NCBI GenBank assembly: GCA_036768485.1
Contig: JAVLUZ010000227.1
Coordinates: forward strand, 1-64,000
Source: Mermis nigrescens
Taxonomy: Eukaryota; Nematoda; Enoplea; Mermithida; Mermithidae
Direction: 5' to 3'
DNA: 64,000 nt
Of this stretch, positions 1 through 14,700 are shown in pieces (within the stretch, counting starts at the first letter, position 1; each line of letters opens with the position of its first letter). The position numbers and the translations under genes are program-made. Under the pieces are notes generated by a model, which was not told the DNA's origin, searched no databases, and worked only from the letters and a program-made list of their open reading frames with translations.

Positions 1-149
1 AACTGGTACGCGGTCATTTTTGCACTTTTACTATTATGCTCAACAAGCATGCGCAGTTTCATTTAACGAACAAATAGTTCATTAAATCACTAAAGTGATA
101 TGAAGCGCTGAATTATTTTAGATGATTCAAGCTTCTAAACTATATGGGG

Positions 150-279
150 TCTACATATATGCAACAATAAATAATGAAAAATTTGACGTTTTTTGCCTTT
201 TCTAAGTGAATTTTCTGACCGAAATTTTTGCACTAGAAAAGTCAACAAAATTTCTGAAGAATTATAGGGGGCATGTGTC
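150..279 (+). mobile_element. Left piece of a split hAT-like element (family I)
   Basis: Matches the 3' part of the intact family I copy at 17545-17650 (tttgacgtttttgcc..., tcaacaaaatttctga...). Its missing end (ccctggctacgcc) resumes at about 2162-2198 beyond an inserted 1.9-kb element. The window begins inside or just before this copy; its left limit is uncertain. Confidence 0.6.
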
Positions 280-2161
280 CAAGGAACGACCGGGCGCCCG
301 GTCCCGGTCCCGGCCGGGCCTAGCAGGCCCGGTCCCGGTCCCGGCCTCAGAACGGCCGGGCCTGGGCCGGGCCTTATAGATTATGCAAGGCATTCAACTT
401 ACCTAACTAAGAGAAGCGTGTGATGCTGTATGTACATGCGTACATAATCTGAACCTTTGTAGCACGTTAATCAGTAGGCACTGTCTGTGTATCCATTTTG
501 CACTTAATTTGGACTGATGCAACTCATTATATTCGTGTGTCCCCGATCTCATTCATATCTCGACGCGTGAAATCTTATGTTATGCATTTATGCGCATTAA
601 AATCGTGCATAAAATGTAATCTTTTAAAATACCGATATGTCGACTTTTCCGCAAATAATGGGAATGATATATGTATTCAAAAAACCATAGCATTATTGTT
701 GTTATACTGACTACTAGACTCTGCTTAAGCGCGATAAGAGTGTGCAATCCTCACATTTCAACATAAAGAGACATTGGTGTGAATATTAATTTATGCAAAA
801 AGTATAAAGATTTCTTTTGTTGTCTACGTGACAGTGAGCTAATAATAACTTGCTCAAGAGAACTCGAGCCTTGTCTTAAAAAATTCTGTCGAAGAAAAAA
901 GCATTTTTCTCGGCAACCTATGCCCCTGTGACTATTCCTTTGTAGCCTTAGCTTTTTTATTCTACTTAGCAAAAATTTACTCGAGAACTCGTCCAAGCAA
1001 ATAAATACAATCTTATATTATTCCACTCAAATGATTGGCCACTATTTTGTGACTGCGTGTTCTTATTGCTAAGATCGATGTCTTATGTGATTAACTTCTT
1101 GTTTAAATCAATTATGTCCACTCCACTGTATTTCTTCCGTATCACTGTGACCTATTGATTTTGCGTACTGCTTCCTGACAGTTTTTTTGTACTCGGCAAA
1201 GATTTTTCCCGATGTACAAAGACTTTTCGGGACCGTCTTTGTACATGTACAAAGATTTTTGGGAAGACAAAAATTGCAAAAAAGGTCTTAAATTTGCAAA
1301 ACTCTTCGGCGCTTCGCGCCGGAATGAGTAAGTGTGTGTTCTATATATCTTTATAATGGCAGAAATTGCATTCAAAAGGAAAAAATGTCAAGTTTTTCGG
1401 CATTTTATGCCGTTTTAAGACGATTCGTAGTGATTTTTCCCCTTAGAGACCCAGAAATTAGCTAAAATACACTACCAAAAGTCGATAGTACCCAAAAATT
1501 TATGTCTACAAAATATACAAAGATTCTTTCGGAAAGACGAAAACTGTAAAAAGGTGTAAAATTTCTGGAAATTTTCGCCGCTTCGCGCCGGTATAAGTAA
1601 TTGTTTGTCCTATATATGTTTAAAATAGCAGAATTTGCATTTTGAATGGAAAAATGTCAAATTTTTCGGCGCAATTTTTCGGCGCTTCGCGCTGTTTAGA
1701 GACAATTTTCAGTAAATTTTGGCGTCAGAAACGTAAAAATTAGCTAAAATACAATACCAAAGATTGAAAACCCCGTTTTACCAAACTAAAATCGTTACTG
1801 TACTATATTATAGTATACAAAAACTTGCATGTACAAAATGTACAAAGACTTTTGGGGACCATCTTAGTACATGTACAAACGAACCTTGTACAAAAAACAG
1901 TGCTTCCTGATAATATTGACAAATTGTTGTTCTTAAAATCTGGTTTCCGTGCTATTGGTTACAAATCGTTCAATTTAAGACCCTGACTATGTCTCTGAAT
2001 AAAGGATTTCTGATGTCTCAGTGTGCAAATGTACATATATATCAATTTGTGCCTACATGATGCAAGGCCTACGTATTATTTATATAACAAGGCCCGGTCC
2101 CGGTCCCGGCCTCAAAAGCCCGGTCCCGGTCCGGCCAAATTTTGGGCCTGGTCGTTCGCTG
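280..2161. mobile_element. hAT-like non-autonomous element with CCCGG-rich ends (family J, copy 1)
   Basis: Ends are CAAGGAACGACC on the left and the inverted CAGCGAACGACC on the right, followed inward by CCCGGTCCCGG-type repeats. The 8-bp direct repeat CATGTGTC flanks it exactly (272-279, 2162-2169). No transposase frame is present. Inserted into a family I element; itself holds a family B element at 1179-1902. Confidence 0.8.
1179..1902. mobile_element. hAT-like MITE with FACING TTTGTAC ends (family B, copy 1)
   Basis: Flanked by the perfect 8-bp duplication CTTCCTGA (1171-1178 and 1903-1910). Ends read CAGTTTTTTTGTAC and, inverted, CACTGTTTTTTGTAC. Internal marks are the palindrome TTTGTACATGTACAAAGA near 1233 and 1848 and three GGCGCTTCGCGCC-type hairpins (1308, 1577, 1681). 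No coding capacity. Confidence 0.82.
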
Positions 2162-2565
2162 CATGTGTCCCCTGTGCCCCCACCCTGGCTACGCCCTTAA
2201 AAGGTGGTATATATTAATTACCTGTGGTGCAAACTGTAAATTTTCGAATTGAAAAATTCTTATGTCCCTTGGGTGTTAAAAGATTGCTGTTTTCATTTTT
2301 TAAATATCTATAAGGCTATCAAATTCATGTCTACCTATTATTATTTCAATGATCTTTCCAATGATCCAAATTGACATGCTCAATTTAGTGCTTTGCCTAA
2401 TGTTTACTGTACAATGTTACACATTTTGAATATTATGATTTTTAAAATAATATATTGCATATTTTAGCTTTGAACCTTTTGTCTCAAATGTCTTGTCGCT
2501 TGACTTATGGTTACGCCTTCTTTCTTTGCTATTCGTTTACATTTTTCATTTTTTCTAATGTGCAG

Positions 2566-2775
2566 CTGCAAAGTGAACAAGATATTTATATAGCGCTTGA
2601 GCTCACTCAAGATCAATTGTGGTCTTCTACCGATCATACCGTTACAATTGGTAACGGTCAGGTATCTAATGGAATGTTTGGTGGTACGTATCACAATAGG
2701 CCCTTAGTCCCGAACAGGCCATACAAAGCTTTTGTACGTGCTTTTGTTGGTGCTCCTGGTGGCAAACTTGACATC
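2566..2775 (+). CDS. Lar: Lar exon 1 in window: membrane-proximal ectodomain
   Basis: Seventy codons, phase 0 at both ends, after a strong acceptor (ctaatgtgcag) and before donor gtaatt. The peptide contains the IGNG...[16 protein letters not shown] pattern seen just outside the membrane in LAR proteins (after the last fibronectin repeat). It joins in frame to the TM exon. The gene begins upstream of the window. Confidence 0.75.
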
Positions 2776-5700
2776 GTAATTTTTCATTATTTCACATCTT
2801 AATTTGGTTAATTGTTAATTATCATACATGATCTGGGGGTCTCCAACCCCCCCCCCGATTTAGCGCTTTATCGGAGGTCGCCGGAAATTTTCTAAAAATT
2901 CGTAGAAAATGTGCTATTTAAGCGTTTTTAGCTATCTATTTGCTCAAAAGTGTCAAATTTACGGCGCTTCGCGCCAACATTCTCATGTTTTGGCTATATT
3001 TTGTTCAATTTCTTCGACTTTTTTTGTATTTTTGACATTTTTATGTTTATGTTTTAGAAAGATAGAGAATCGTCAGAAACCAAGAAACGGTGTTTTTAAC
3101 GCTTACCTACCGTTTTCTGGCCCAAAAAGACACTTTAAAATTTCATTCTCTCCCGCTCAGAATTCCCATGCCGTGCATGTTTCTTTATTATGTATGCTTG
3201 ATGGGATCTACGACAAAACGTCTCCGGATGAAATATTTCTAACAAAACGTCCTAACGACTGAACGTCTCTTCAACAAAACGTCCTCGAATCATCCCCAAC
3301 AAGATGTCCTCATGACAAATCATCTCCAGCAAAGCATCCTGTGACAAAACGTCCCTTACATATGTTTATAGTCTGTCAGACGCATACATGTAACAGGTAA
3401 TGGGGGTCCTACCACCCAAAGTCGGTCGTCCTCCCATCCCCCAAAGCCAGATTTTTTTGACCTTTATTTTGTGGTCGTTTTCGGCCCGAAATTGGTAGTC
3501 ATTTACCCCCTCTCCCCTGAAATGGCCGGGGACCACACCTAAAATTTCGAGCCGTTACGTGTATGGTCAAATGTGCATCCGAATGGGGTCAGGGGCGGAT
3601 TTGAGGGAGGCGGCCGCCCCCATTGACCAAGAAAATATTTGGCGAGATAAAGAATGGATATGTTATTTGCGATGATTTTTTACCGTCAGTAACCATAATT
3701 TCTCTAATTTTTTCAGGCGCTGCACGCCGGATAATACCTATTAATGACGTTTATTTACTTTCTTGGCGACTTGAAAGCCATTTTTGCTCATAAAATAGCT
3801 TTCAAAACAATTTCAACAGCAGAAATAGCTATTTTAGCTTACTTTTCTTCTATTTTCAATCAAAAATTTCCGACGTTTCGCGTTAAATGCTACAAATACA
3901 GGAAATTAAGCAGTAAATCAAGCTTTTTAAACGTCCATTCACCGAAATTCCACAAATTTTTCGGAGCTTTGCGCCTGTTTTCACTAAAGTCAAAAAAATT
4001 TAATGATTTTTTGCCCAAGATCGGCGAAAATTTCAAAATTTTTCGGATAAATATTGCGTTACAAGTTATTTTAAGTAACAGTATACAATGTAAAACCGAA
4101 AAAACGGTGTTTCATTCGCTAAGGGCAATTTTTGGGACCTATTTTTCACTGTTTTCAGAAAAGTTGGGGTACCGCCCCCTTAGGAAAATCCTAGATCCAC
4201 TACTGAATGGGATTGTCTTTAAGAGGATGAAATTATGGCGGTTAAAATAACGGTGAAGCAATATGCTTAAAACGATGGTGTTTTTAATGCGTTTTGTGAT
4301 AATTATCTCTTAGTATAAAAATAATTTTGTGGAAAGGCTTGTTAAGTAAGCCTCTAGGCAAGCTTTTTATGACTAAATATTTTTCCTGTATTTCGCAACG
4401 AGTTTTCGACAGTTATGTACGTATATGGATTTTTCGGGGCACTTCGTATTTATTTAAGTGTTACGATTTTCTCTTACAAGCTACAAAGGACACCGCGGTT
4501 AAGTATTAGCTTATTCGGGTTTTTGATTTAGAACTACAAAAGTTGTCCATGGTCCGCCGAATTTGGGCTCATTGGTCCTCCGAGTAACTTGTTCGCTAGC
4601 ACAACGCTTTGGATTTTCGCCCCATTGGCTTTTCTAGTGGTTGTTGGAATAATTGTTGGCGGTATATGCTTATTCTTGCTCAGTATGCGTAGGTGAGCTA
4701 AGAATGTTCTTTTCTTACGTTGAATCGATAGCTTAGCTGATTTTTGTACCACTGGTCCGCAGGGGCGGATTTAAGGGGGCGGCCCGGCACCTTTCGACAA
4801 AAATATTTAGCGAGATAAAGAATGGATATGCAATTTGCAATGATTTTTGGCCGTCAGTGACCATAATTTCTCAAATTTTTCCACCGCTACCCGCCGGATG
4901 ATACCTATTAATGACATTTATTTACTTTCTTGGCGATCTGGAAGCCATTTTCTGTTCCTGTAGGTTTCAAAACAATTTTAACAGCAGAAACAGCTATTTT
5001 TGCATAGTCTTCTTCTGTTTTCAATCAAACATTTCGATGTTTCGCATCAAACGCTATAAATACAGGAAATCAAGCAGTAAATCATGCTTCTCGACGTCTA
5101 TCCGCCTTAATTCCACAAATTTTCCGGCGCTTCGCGCCGAAGTCAAAGAAATTTAATGATTTTTTTGCACAAAATTGTCGAAAATTTTTAAAAATTGCGT
5201 CAAAAGTGATTTTGTGTAAGAGTGTACATGTGAAACACCGAAAAAAACGCTATTTCGCGCCTTAAGGGCAAATTTTTTGAACCTATTTTTGACTGTTTTC
5301 GGAAAAGTTGGAATACCACCTCCCCTTGGGAAAATCCTAGATCCGCCACTGCTGGTCCGTTTAGTTGACTTAGTTGACCTACATTTACTTTCTTTAAGTA
5401 AATTGAACGAAATGTGCTTGCTTGTTTCTAAAAATAAATAATTGCTGTGTCAGATTGTAATACGTGTAACGAGCCAACCAGTGCTTACATATTTACATTA
5501 TATGGAATAATTTTAATACATGAAATATAATTCAAATTTAATTGTTATCTACAGTTAACTTTTTATTTGTAATTTTAACTGACATTTTAGTGATTCTTCC
5601 TGTAATTAAATATTGTTTAACTTGCGCATTTCCCATTTAAGTCCATAAATCGAATTAAGTGAAATAAATTAATCGTCTCTTAATTTTTTCAATGAATTCA

Positions 5701-8700
5701 GCCTAAATTAAGAGAATTTGAACGTAAATTGAATGAAAGTAAACTACAATTGTGAACGCCTGCGTATTCGGTTTTTAGACTGTTTAATTACAACTTTTGA
5801 ACTATTATTTTCCTTCAAGACACCTGCACTTTCCGGCGTCTAGATTATTTACGAACCTCGACCTTTAATAAATTTTGGCATGTAAATACATTACGTCATA
5901 CACAACTCGTTTTATTTTGCGGATGTAATAGGAATGGAATAAATGTTTCTTCTTCTTCTTCGCAGTATTTGTTTATTATAGGCTTTCGATTAAATTAGTT
6001 TTAGTTTAGTTTTTGTTCCTGAGCTCCGAATGCTTTCTAAGTGGTACACTCACCCGGTTTTATGGTTTCTGTGTCGGCTTATCCAAGTTTCTCAAGGGGC
6101 TGCGTAAAATGATTGTCATTTTCGTGACTTGCTTGTTCGATTGTTGTAATGACCATCTACCAATTTTTCATACAAGAGCATGAGGTGAGGGGTTATTACT
6201 TCATCCTGAGCTTTAAATAACTGATATAGCTACACAGCCATTTTGACCGAAAAATATTGCTATTATACCCTTTTTCGGGCTCAGAAAATTAGCTATATAG
6301 CCATTTTGTACTCAGAAAACTAGCTATATAGTTTTTTGGACAGAAACATACCATGTGAGCTCAGAAATGCTATAAAGTTGTCTTTTCTTCGTTTCAAAAG
6401 GATACATAGCTATTTTATTGACTCAAAAATAGCTAAATAGTTATGTTTAGTCCAAAAATGCTTTATAGCTATGTTTGTGAGTTCAAAAATGCTGTGTAGC
6501 TATGTTTGTGGGTTCAAAAAGGCCATTCATTTGCCGAAAATGCCAAAGAACGATTGTTTCAAAGCGATACCATCGTTTTTCCATTACATAACCGTTTTAC
6601 GAAGCACTCAACTATCTACCAATTTTCGCTCCCCCCCGAAACTTTGAACTTGCGCACCTATGCATGCAATTTTTCCTATTCGCAGTAAAAATATTCAGTC
6701 AGACAGAATGAAATTTTATAAATAGGAAGAAAATTAAGCTGGAACGAAATAATTTGGCGAAAATTTCGCTGAATGCCCTCAATGGCCCGAACGAAACATC
6801 TAAGCTGTTGGGTTCAAATCATTACGGTAGCATGCCACCTCCGATAAATGGCAACGTTAAGCCGTATGAAACTTCGCCCGCCGAGGGCATTTATGGATTT
6901 TGTAGACGGGCCGACACGGGTATGAATTTTTATTTTGTTTTTTTTCAACTGGTCCAAACACGCTCCTTTGCATCTGTAAGTTCAGACAAAAACTTATAAT
7001 TGGACAAGATGTCGTAACATGGAAAAAAATAATACAAGGGAAGACGTTTGAAATGGAAGTATTGAGCATCCTCGTAGGTCTAATCAATAAATTAAGCGTT
7101 TTACTGATTTCAAAATACATATCTATTTACTTGATCGTTAATTTGAATTAGATCGATTATTTTTATTCCAAACTTTTATAAATAAAATTTTTATGATTAC
7201 ATTATATTGATTATAATACAGAATGTAAATTGACTTTCGGAGACCGTCTTTGTACATTTGTACAGAGACCTTGTACAGAAATGAATGACCTCAATTAGCT
7301 GTACGACCACTCCTGGACTCTTTGGGAACGTCTTTGTACATGTACAAAGATTTTCGGGAAGACAAAAATTGCAAGAAAAGGTCTAAAATTCGCTAAAATT
7401 AATGAGTTATTGATGTATTCTAAATATCTTTATATTGGCGAAAATTGCATTTCGATAAGGAAAATGTCAATTTTTTGGCGCTTCGCGCCGTTTTGATGAC
7501 GATTCTTACTGATTTTTGCTATCAGAAACCCAGAAATTAGTTAAAATACACTACCATATTTTGAACAACATTGTTTTTACCACACGTAAATCGCTACTGT
7601 ACCATATTATAGTAACCAAAAATTTCTGTGTACAAAATGTAAAGACTTTTAGGGACCATCTTTGTACATGTACAAACGGACCTTGTACAAAAAAACACTT
7701 GAGTGTATGCACATAGACGTGATGCCTATGTACGTCCGTAAATATTGAAAAGTACGCTATATACTTGGTTAGGTGTCGTGCGATTTCTCTTCTTCTGAAC
7801 CTGAAAGTCGCTTCGATGCTTCAATAAGTTTGCAGCTGACAATAGCTCATTATTTAATGATTTTCGATTCAAAAGTTTAAAAGTCGAAGCATGTTTTTTG
7901 CATGGATAAGATTTCGAGGCTATCGTATGTATAAAGAGTTTTGGTGCCATCTTTACACAAGTAACAAAGACTTTGAGGCAAAAGGATTAATTTGGAATTC
8001 TGAAATTTGAAAAAATTGAAAACTTTTCGACAATACTTTTATTACTGACGAATTAGATCCAGGCACGTGCATTAATCGTTCCAAGATCAATCTATGTATT
8101 ATCTCGATATCACGCATCTTTTGCATCTACATAGCTCTTCAATCTTCTAAGCTTCGTGTCGGAAATATTTTTAGGCGTTTGAACTAAGAAAAATTAGTTT
8201 TTATGTTTGTGTTGCATGAAATTCATAAGAGCAATGGCGTCCATTTCCATACTAGCAAGGCAAAATGCTCCGATGGAACAAAAAAGACGAATGATACTTG
8301 AGATTATGGATTATTAAGGGTGTAAAAGGAGGGGTCTGAGAAAAAGCTCCTATGTATGAGTAAATGCCTAAAGTCGCAAAAACTGTTAAAAATCAGACTT
8401 TCTCTAACCAACGCAAAAAATCGAACTATATTCTGCGGCCTGCAGATTGAAATAAACTATTCAACCAAAAAACGATTGAAAAAGCAGCATTTCAGCTATG
8501 CAGTAGCTATGGGAAATTAGATGGAGTAAACTAGGAGCGACTTTGCAAGCCAACTGAATGAAATTGCAAACATCAATGCATTCAAGACAATCAAAGTAAT
8601 TGTTGGTTTAAAGCAGTAGGAAACGCGTAAGCTTACGTGAAACAGACTACATGTAGGTACACTTGCATGCCCGCAACGATTGTGTGCACTAATCAATTGA

Positions 8701-11700
8701 CGGTAGGTTTGTTTGCTATAATGCTCATGATAAGACAATAAAAAACCTTTAAATTCAATTGAGTTAGTTTTCTATCAGTCACAATGCGAAGCAAGTCAGC
8801 GTTGCAACTTGCAAGCAATTTACAAAAAAGTATACATTTTAGATTATGTCTATACAATCTTATGTGAAGCACTGAAAATTATTTAAAGAAGGTTACATTT
8901 TTTATAGGCCGCAGAATATACTTCGATTTTTTTGCGTTGGTTAGAGAAAGTCTGATTTTTAACAGGTTTTGCGACTTTAGGCATATACATCGTAGCTATT
9001 TCCGAATCCCCTCCTTTTATATCCTAAATAATCCATAATCCTAAGTATATTCGTCGTTTTTGTTCCATCGGAGCATTTTTCCTTGCTAGTACCCTACTTT
9101 TAATTAGCATGTTTTGAGTAAATCAGCCAGTAAACACATACGGTAATATGCGACAATAATGACAGCAGTCCAAGAACGCGGAAGACAATATTGTTCTGAA
9201 TATCAGCATTGTCTTTTTTAAAGAAGACAACCTTACCTTATTTAAAAAGATCAAATGTTTTCAGCACAAACTATACGCAACTACTGGGTGTAAAGAACGC
9301 TTACACTCAGATTCGTAATCCTGACGTTACATGGAACATTTTGAAAAAATTAAGCGTCTGCAACGCTCTGAAACTAAAGTTAATCTTCAGTGTCAACTTA
9401 TAAACAACTACTGAGCGTAAAGCAAATATACGGTCAGATTCATGATCCTGACCTTACGGAACATCTTTTGAAAGAAAATTCACGTTTTGCAAAGCTCTGG
9501 AAGTAAACTAAATTTGTAGTGTAAACTCTACACATCAAATAGTGTAAACTTTACACAACTGCTATGTGTAGAGAAAGCTAACTGTCAGATTCGTAATTCT
9601 GACGTTACATAGAACGATTTGATAAAAATTGAGCTTCCGCAATGCTCTGAAACTAAAGTTAATTTTTAGTGTAAACTTTAGACAACCACAGCGTGTAAAG
9701 AAGATTTTAGTCGGATTCGTTATTCTGATATTACGATCAATATTTATGAAAAAATTAAATTCACAATGGTCTGAAGACAAATGAATATTAGATGTAAACC
9801 GCTTTACACCACTGTTGAGTGTAAACAAACGCGCCCAACTGACGTATGACGTTTGACCTCTGGTACATTTTTAGACTTGTGATCACGTCCAGACTCATAA
9901 ACGGTTTGTAGGAAAAAAACTTGACAGAAACACGTTTAACACCCCTGATTTTTGACTTTACACCTCCAGAAAAAGTTAAATATCTATGTAAATAAACTTA
10001 ATTAGCTGTGACGTGTGCCCCTTATAAATCAGTTTGTTTTTATCTTATTCGACTTATCCCGACTTCTAAACGGAGAAAGTGGCGAACTAAAAAGGGACAA
10101 AAACGTATTTTTCCATCATCCACCGCATTGTAAGTTTAAAAAATCTGAATCTAACTCCCCATTGAGTGTAAAGAAATTCGGTTAAGGCCATTTTGCAGCC
10201 TTTGAATCATAGTACGTTTGTGTGTATAAAACTTCTGTTCCGCAAAATATTTGACATATTGACCAATCAAAAAATTTAAAAAAACATGTTTTTTCGCGCA
10301 ACGTTACACCCCTGATTTCGAACTTTTCACCTCCATAAGTAACTCAGTATTGAGCCTTTTTAAACGCGGTTTGTCGCAACATTTAGCCCTTGAGATGTAA
10401 TTTATCTTTCTCCTATTCAATTTATCCTGACTTACAACCGGAGAAGTTGGCGGAGAAATCTTAGACAAGACCTGTTTTTTGCACCAGCCACTAGAGTGTA
10501 AAGTTTAAACCTCTAGATCTAACTCTGTATTGAGTTTAATAAAGTTTGCTGGTAATCAGAAAGTAGCCCTAAAGCCGTAGTACATTTCTATTAGAATAAA
10601 TTTCTTGGAACTCATAAGTGCATTAGTTGACAAACAAAAAACGATTGAAGACATGTTTTTTAACCCCTGAATTTACACTTTATTTTACCTCAGAGTTTAA
10701 ACTTTGCATCTCTGGGAGTAACTCTCTATTGAGTTTAAAGAAATGCGTCCAAGTGCAATGTGTTATCCTTGAGGCGCACTTTATTTTCATATTACTTCGT
10801 ACTTTCTAATTTATAACTAGAGCGGTTGGTTAACTAAAATAAGGTAAAAACATGTTTTTTCGTCCATCACCAGAGTGTAAACTTTAAACTGCCAGAACTA
10901 ACTCTGCTTTGACTTTAAACGAACGCAGTCAAATTCATCGTGTAGCCCTTGATCCGTAGTACATTTCCCTAGGTAGGTTTTAGAAGGACTCTTATACAAA
11001 GAATTTTGCAGACATAAACAAGTCGAAAACTCGACCAAAATGTGTTTTTCCAACCCTAGATGTCTACACTCTTTACACTACCACTCCGGAAGTAAATCAC
11101 GTTTCAAAAAAATAAAAAAGGGCCATCGAGCTTAATAAATTTTCTATATTTAAAAAAACTAATTAAAAAAACTATATGTTATAGCGTTGCAGTAAAACTT
11201 TATACGCTCTTTATACACCAGGTATTGATTTAAAAAAACAAAAATTCAGGCAGCGAATTTTTTGTTATCGATCTTTAAACAACACGGCACAATACAGAAG
11301 TGTCTCGTTACAGCTGTAGGAGGTAGTCACTTTTTAGGGGGTCCAATTATATTATAGGTATGCGCTAATGCGCTACATTCTGTTATATACTTTATTCTAG
11401 CTTTCTGAATCCTGATTTGTGTGCAACTTTAAAACTTACATATGTGTATGCAGACTCGTATCCATGATTTTATTTCAGGGAGGGGGCTGAAAATTCCGAG
11501 GTCAGATATCCCTAGAACCATTAAATGGACAAAAATAAAGGCATTTTTGAGCGTATCTCATCGAGATCTATGCAGTAGTGAAGAAAAATTTAAAGAAAAA
11601 ATTTCAAAAACTTCCACTTTATTCCATACTGATACTAAACAAATCTATCGATTAAACAATCTGTACAAATGATTTCTCATCATTCAATCGACGAATTGTT

Positions 11701-14700
11701 GTTAATCTTTGTGATTTACAAGGAAAAACAGTACAGAAAATGGCGCCGAAAAAAGTTTACATGTTGTACGTGCCTAACTCAAATTTTAGCGGTTTTGGGC
11801 GGGCTAGAAGGCAAAACTAATAAATAAGCGATAAATCCGGCGCGAAGCGCCGAAAATTTTCTGTTTTCTTGCTCAAAAGTACGCTAAAAACCTGTTTTCG
11901 TGGTGTTTTAGACTTAATTCGGGAATTTTTTGTTTTTCCCTTTGAGAGACCCTTGTGTGTTTCCAAAATAATTTTCCATTTCCGGGGGATCTGGCCCCCC
12001 GCTCCCCTGAATTCGGGTCAGTGTGTATGTATTGTCAACTGAATTCAGGGCAAAGAAACACGTTTTGGTCAACCAGTGAGTTGCTAGTGTATATGAGTTC
12101 AATTGAAAAATTTGCATAAATATTTTACAGTAAGCCTTATATATTTATACGATATCTTAAAAAATTGTTCTTCGTATGAATACTTTTCCCGAGGTCTTGG
12201 TACATCTATACATATATGTACATATGTACGAAGCGGCTCGTATAAAAAATTTATCGGAGCCTGCAAATTATTTTAAAAAAACTACCTGCAGTAAAAAATT
12301 TTGCGTTGCTTATATTCTACTGAAAAATATTTAGCTATGTATTCAGTTTCAGCTGAATCACTTTTCATTTTTAGATTTATCCAATGATCCAAATCTACTC
12401 ATGCGAATTCCAGACCGTCCCAGTACGCATTATCCGGTGCCTCAAGGAACGGGATATCGTCAAACGTCCTCAAGTCATCAACCTATTCCCGTTGTCGATT
12501 TCGCTTCGCACTTAGAACGCCTTAAAGAGAATGACAACCTACTATTTTCACAAGAATACGAGGTATTTCGCTAAACACTTTTTCCATGTGCAGGCACGTA
12601 GCTGGCCGTCCAATTTTGGGGGGACTAAGCCCAAAAAGGCCAAAAAACAGCACAAAATAACGTTTAAAAAGTCATATTTTTCCGATTTTTCTGAATTTTG
12701 GGGGTCGGACTCCCCCCATTCCCCAGAGATACGTGTCTGTTCGTCATGTGTCATTACGATGAAACAATTGTATTTAGTTAGAACAACTACATCATTATCG
12801 CTCTTATTATTAGCCGGTAGCATGCATATATGTACGAGTACAGCATGTGAAATCTGGGGGAGGAAATTGGAAATTTTTTCTGATGTGCCTTTTTTGGGCT
12901 CAAGAAGCTGTGCATACGCGTCAGAAACACTTTTTTATACGAGCATCTTTGTATACGTGCAAAGATCTTCGGAGAAGTGCTTGTACGAGTGAAAAAATTT
13001 TTGTTCATATAATATATAGATATACTATTAAATACACATTTTTACATACTACCAGTCTGTGATCTGCGACCCGCATGCTGTCCATAAAAGCCTTATTCTG
13101 TCCTAAATTCGGTTTGATAATATTAGTCCGGCGCAGAGCTCCGAAATTTTAGTTTTCGGTTGAATTCGCACGTAAAACGCGACTCAGCAAGCTACATAAA
13201 ATAACGTATATTACAAAATTAGAAATGATGCAGAGATTGCAATTGGCTGATAGAATCTCGTAATAAACTTCGTTATTTTCATGAATTCAATGCAATACAA
13301 AGATAAATAAGTCAATTTTATCTTTGAACGGTAGAAAACAGCGCAAACTTGTCTAATAGTTATTACATTTTCCATAATATCTTTAAAAAAACATTAGATA
13401 TAGATGCAAAAGATGTTTGAGTCTGCACAAAGATGTCTGAGATTACACAAAGATTGATTTTCTCGTGCTTAGAGCTAAATCTACTGTAATAGCGATATTA
13501 GGCGCGAAGCGTTGAAATGTCTTGGAATTTTGCTGAGAAATACTCAAAAAGGCATTAAAATTATGTACTATCACTTTGCCCACAAAGTCTTTGCACGTTG
13601 AACGAAGGTGGTTCCAAAAATCTCTGGTACGAGCCTCAAAATCTCTGTTATGTACAAAAATAACACTGGTCGCAAACATCATTTTTGGGTTTCTATTGAT
13701 ACTCTTTCTTCCAAGACTGATAAAAGCAGAAAACGTTTTGGGGGAATCTGTTATTTGGAGCGGAGCGCCGAAAAAATGTCACTTTTGAACTGGAATGTCT
13801 CAAAAAACGCTTATACATATATGAATCTTTTCTCCGTTTTTTACGTAAAATCGTGAATTTTGAGTGGTAGAAATATTTTTGTGGAGGAGGGAAGGGTGAA
13901 GAACTTTTTCGCGGCGAGCTGAATTAAAATTCCCAACCTCCCCGAGATCATATATGGCTGGTAGTAATATCGTAATTTGCAGTGCTTTTTTGTATCTAAT
14001 CGTTGATATTCTGGGATGAATGCAGGACAGTATTAATATAGTTCCATCCAATCAGTGTTTTTTTGTACAAGGTCCGTTTGTACATGTACAAAGATGGTCC
14101 ATAAACGTCTTTGTACATTTAGTACACACAAATTTATGTGTACTAAAATATGGTACAGTAGCGATTTTAGTGTTGTAAAAACAAAGTTGTTTGACTTTTG
14201 GTAGTGTATTTTAGCTAATTTCTGAGTCTCTCTGAGTACAAAAACCATTAAGAATCGTCTTAAAACGGTGCGAAGCACCGAAAAATTTGAATTTCTTTTG
14301 AAATGCAATTTCTGCCATTATAAAAATATATAGACCACACAATTACTCATTTCGAATTTTCGCGAATTTTAGACCCTTTTTTGCAATTTTTGTCTTCCCA
14401 AAAATCTTTGTACATGAACAAAGACGGTCCCGAAAATTCTTTGTACATCGCGAAATATCTCTGCCGAAACCAAAAAACACTGGTTCCGATGAATGCCAGA
14501 ATAATTTTTAAAAACTTTTTTATATTCACAAGTTTTCTGCTACTAATAGTTGTTTATGATCTCAGAGCATAGAGACTGACCAACATTTCACTTGGGAGCA
14601 TTCCAGTAAAGAGACAAATAAGTCTAAGAACCGGTACGCGAACGTCATAGCCTATGATCATAGTCGCGTTGTACTCACTGCATTAGAACTGCCTAATTTG

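Noticed and set aside
2455..2565. Open frame upstream of LAR exon 1 with a hydrophobic stretch, resembling a signal peptide
   Set aside because: It is the pyrimidine-rich tail of an intron before a strong acceptor; LAR signal peptides are encoded far upstream.
3744..4250. A 168-codon open frame in intron 1
   Set aside because: It lies almost wholly inside hAT-like MITE family G copy 1; low-complexity composition and no matching frame in copy 2.
9840..11100. CRISPR array
   Set aside because: The repeats are long, degenerate and without constant repeat/variable spacer structure, in a eukaryotic genome.
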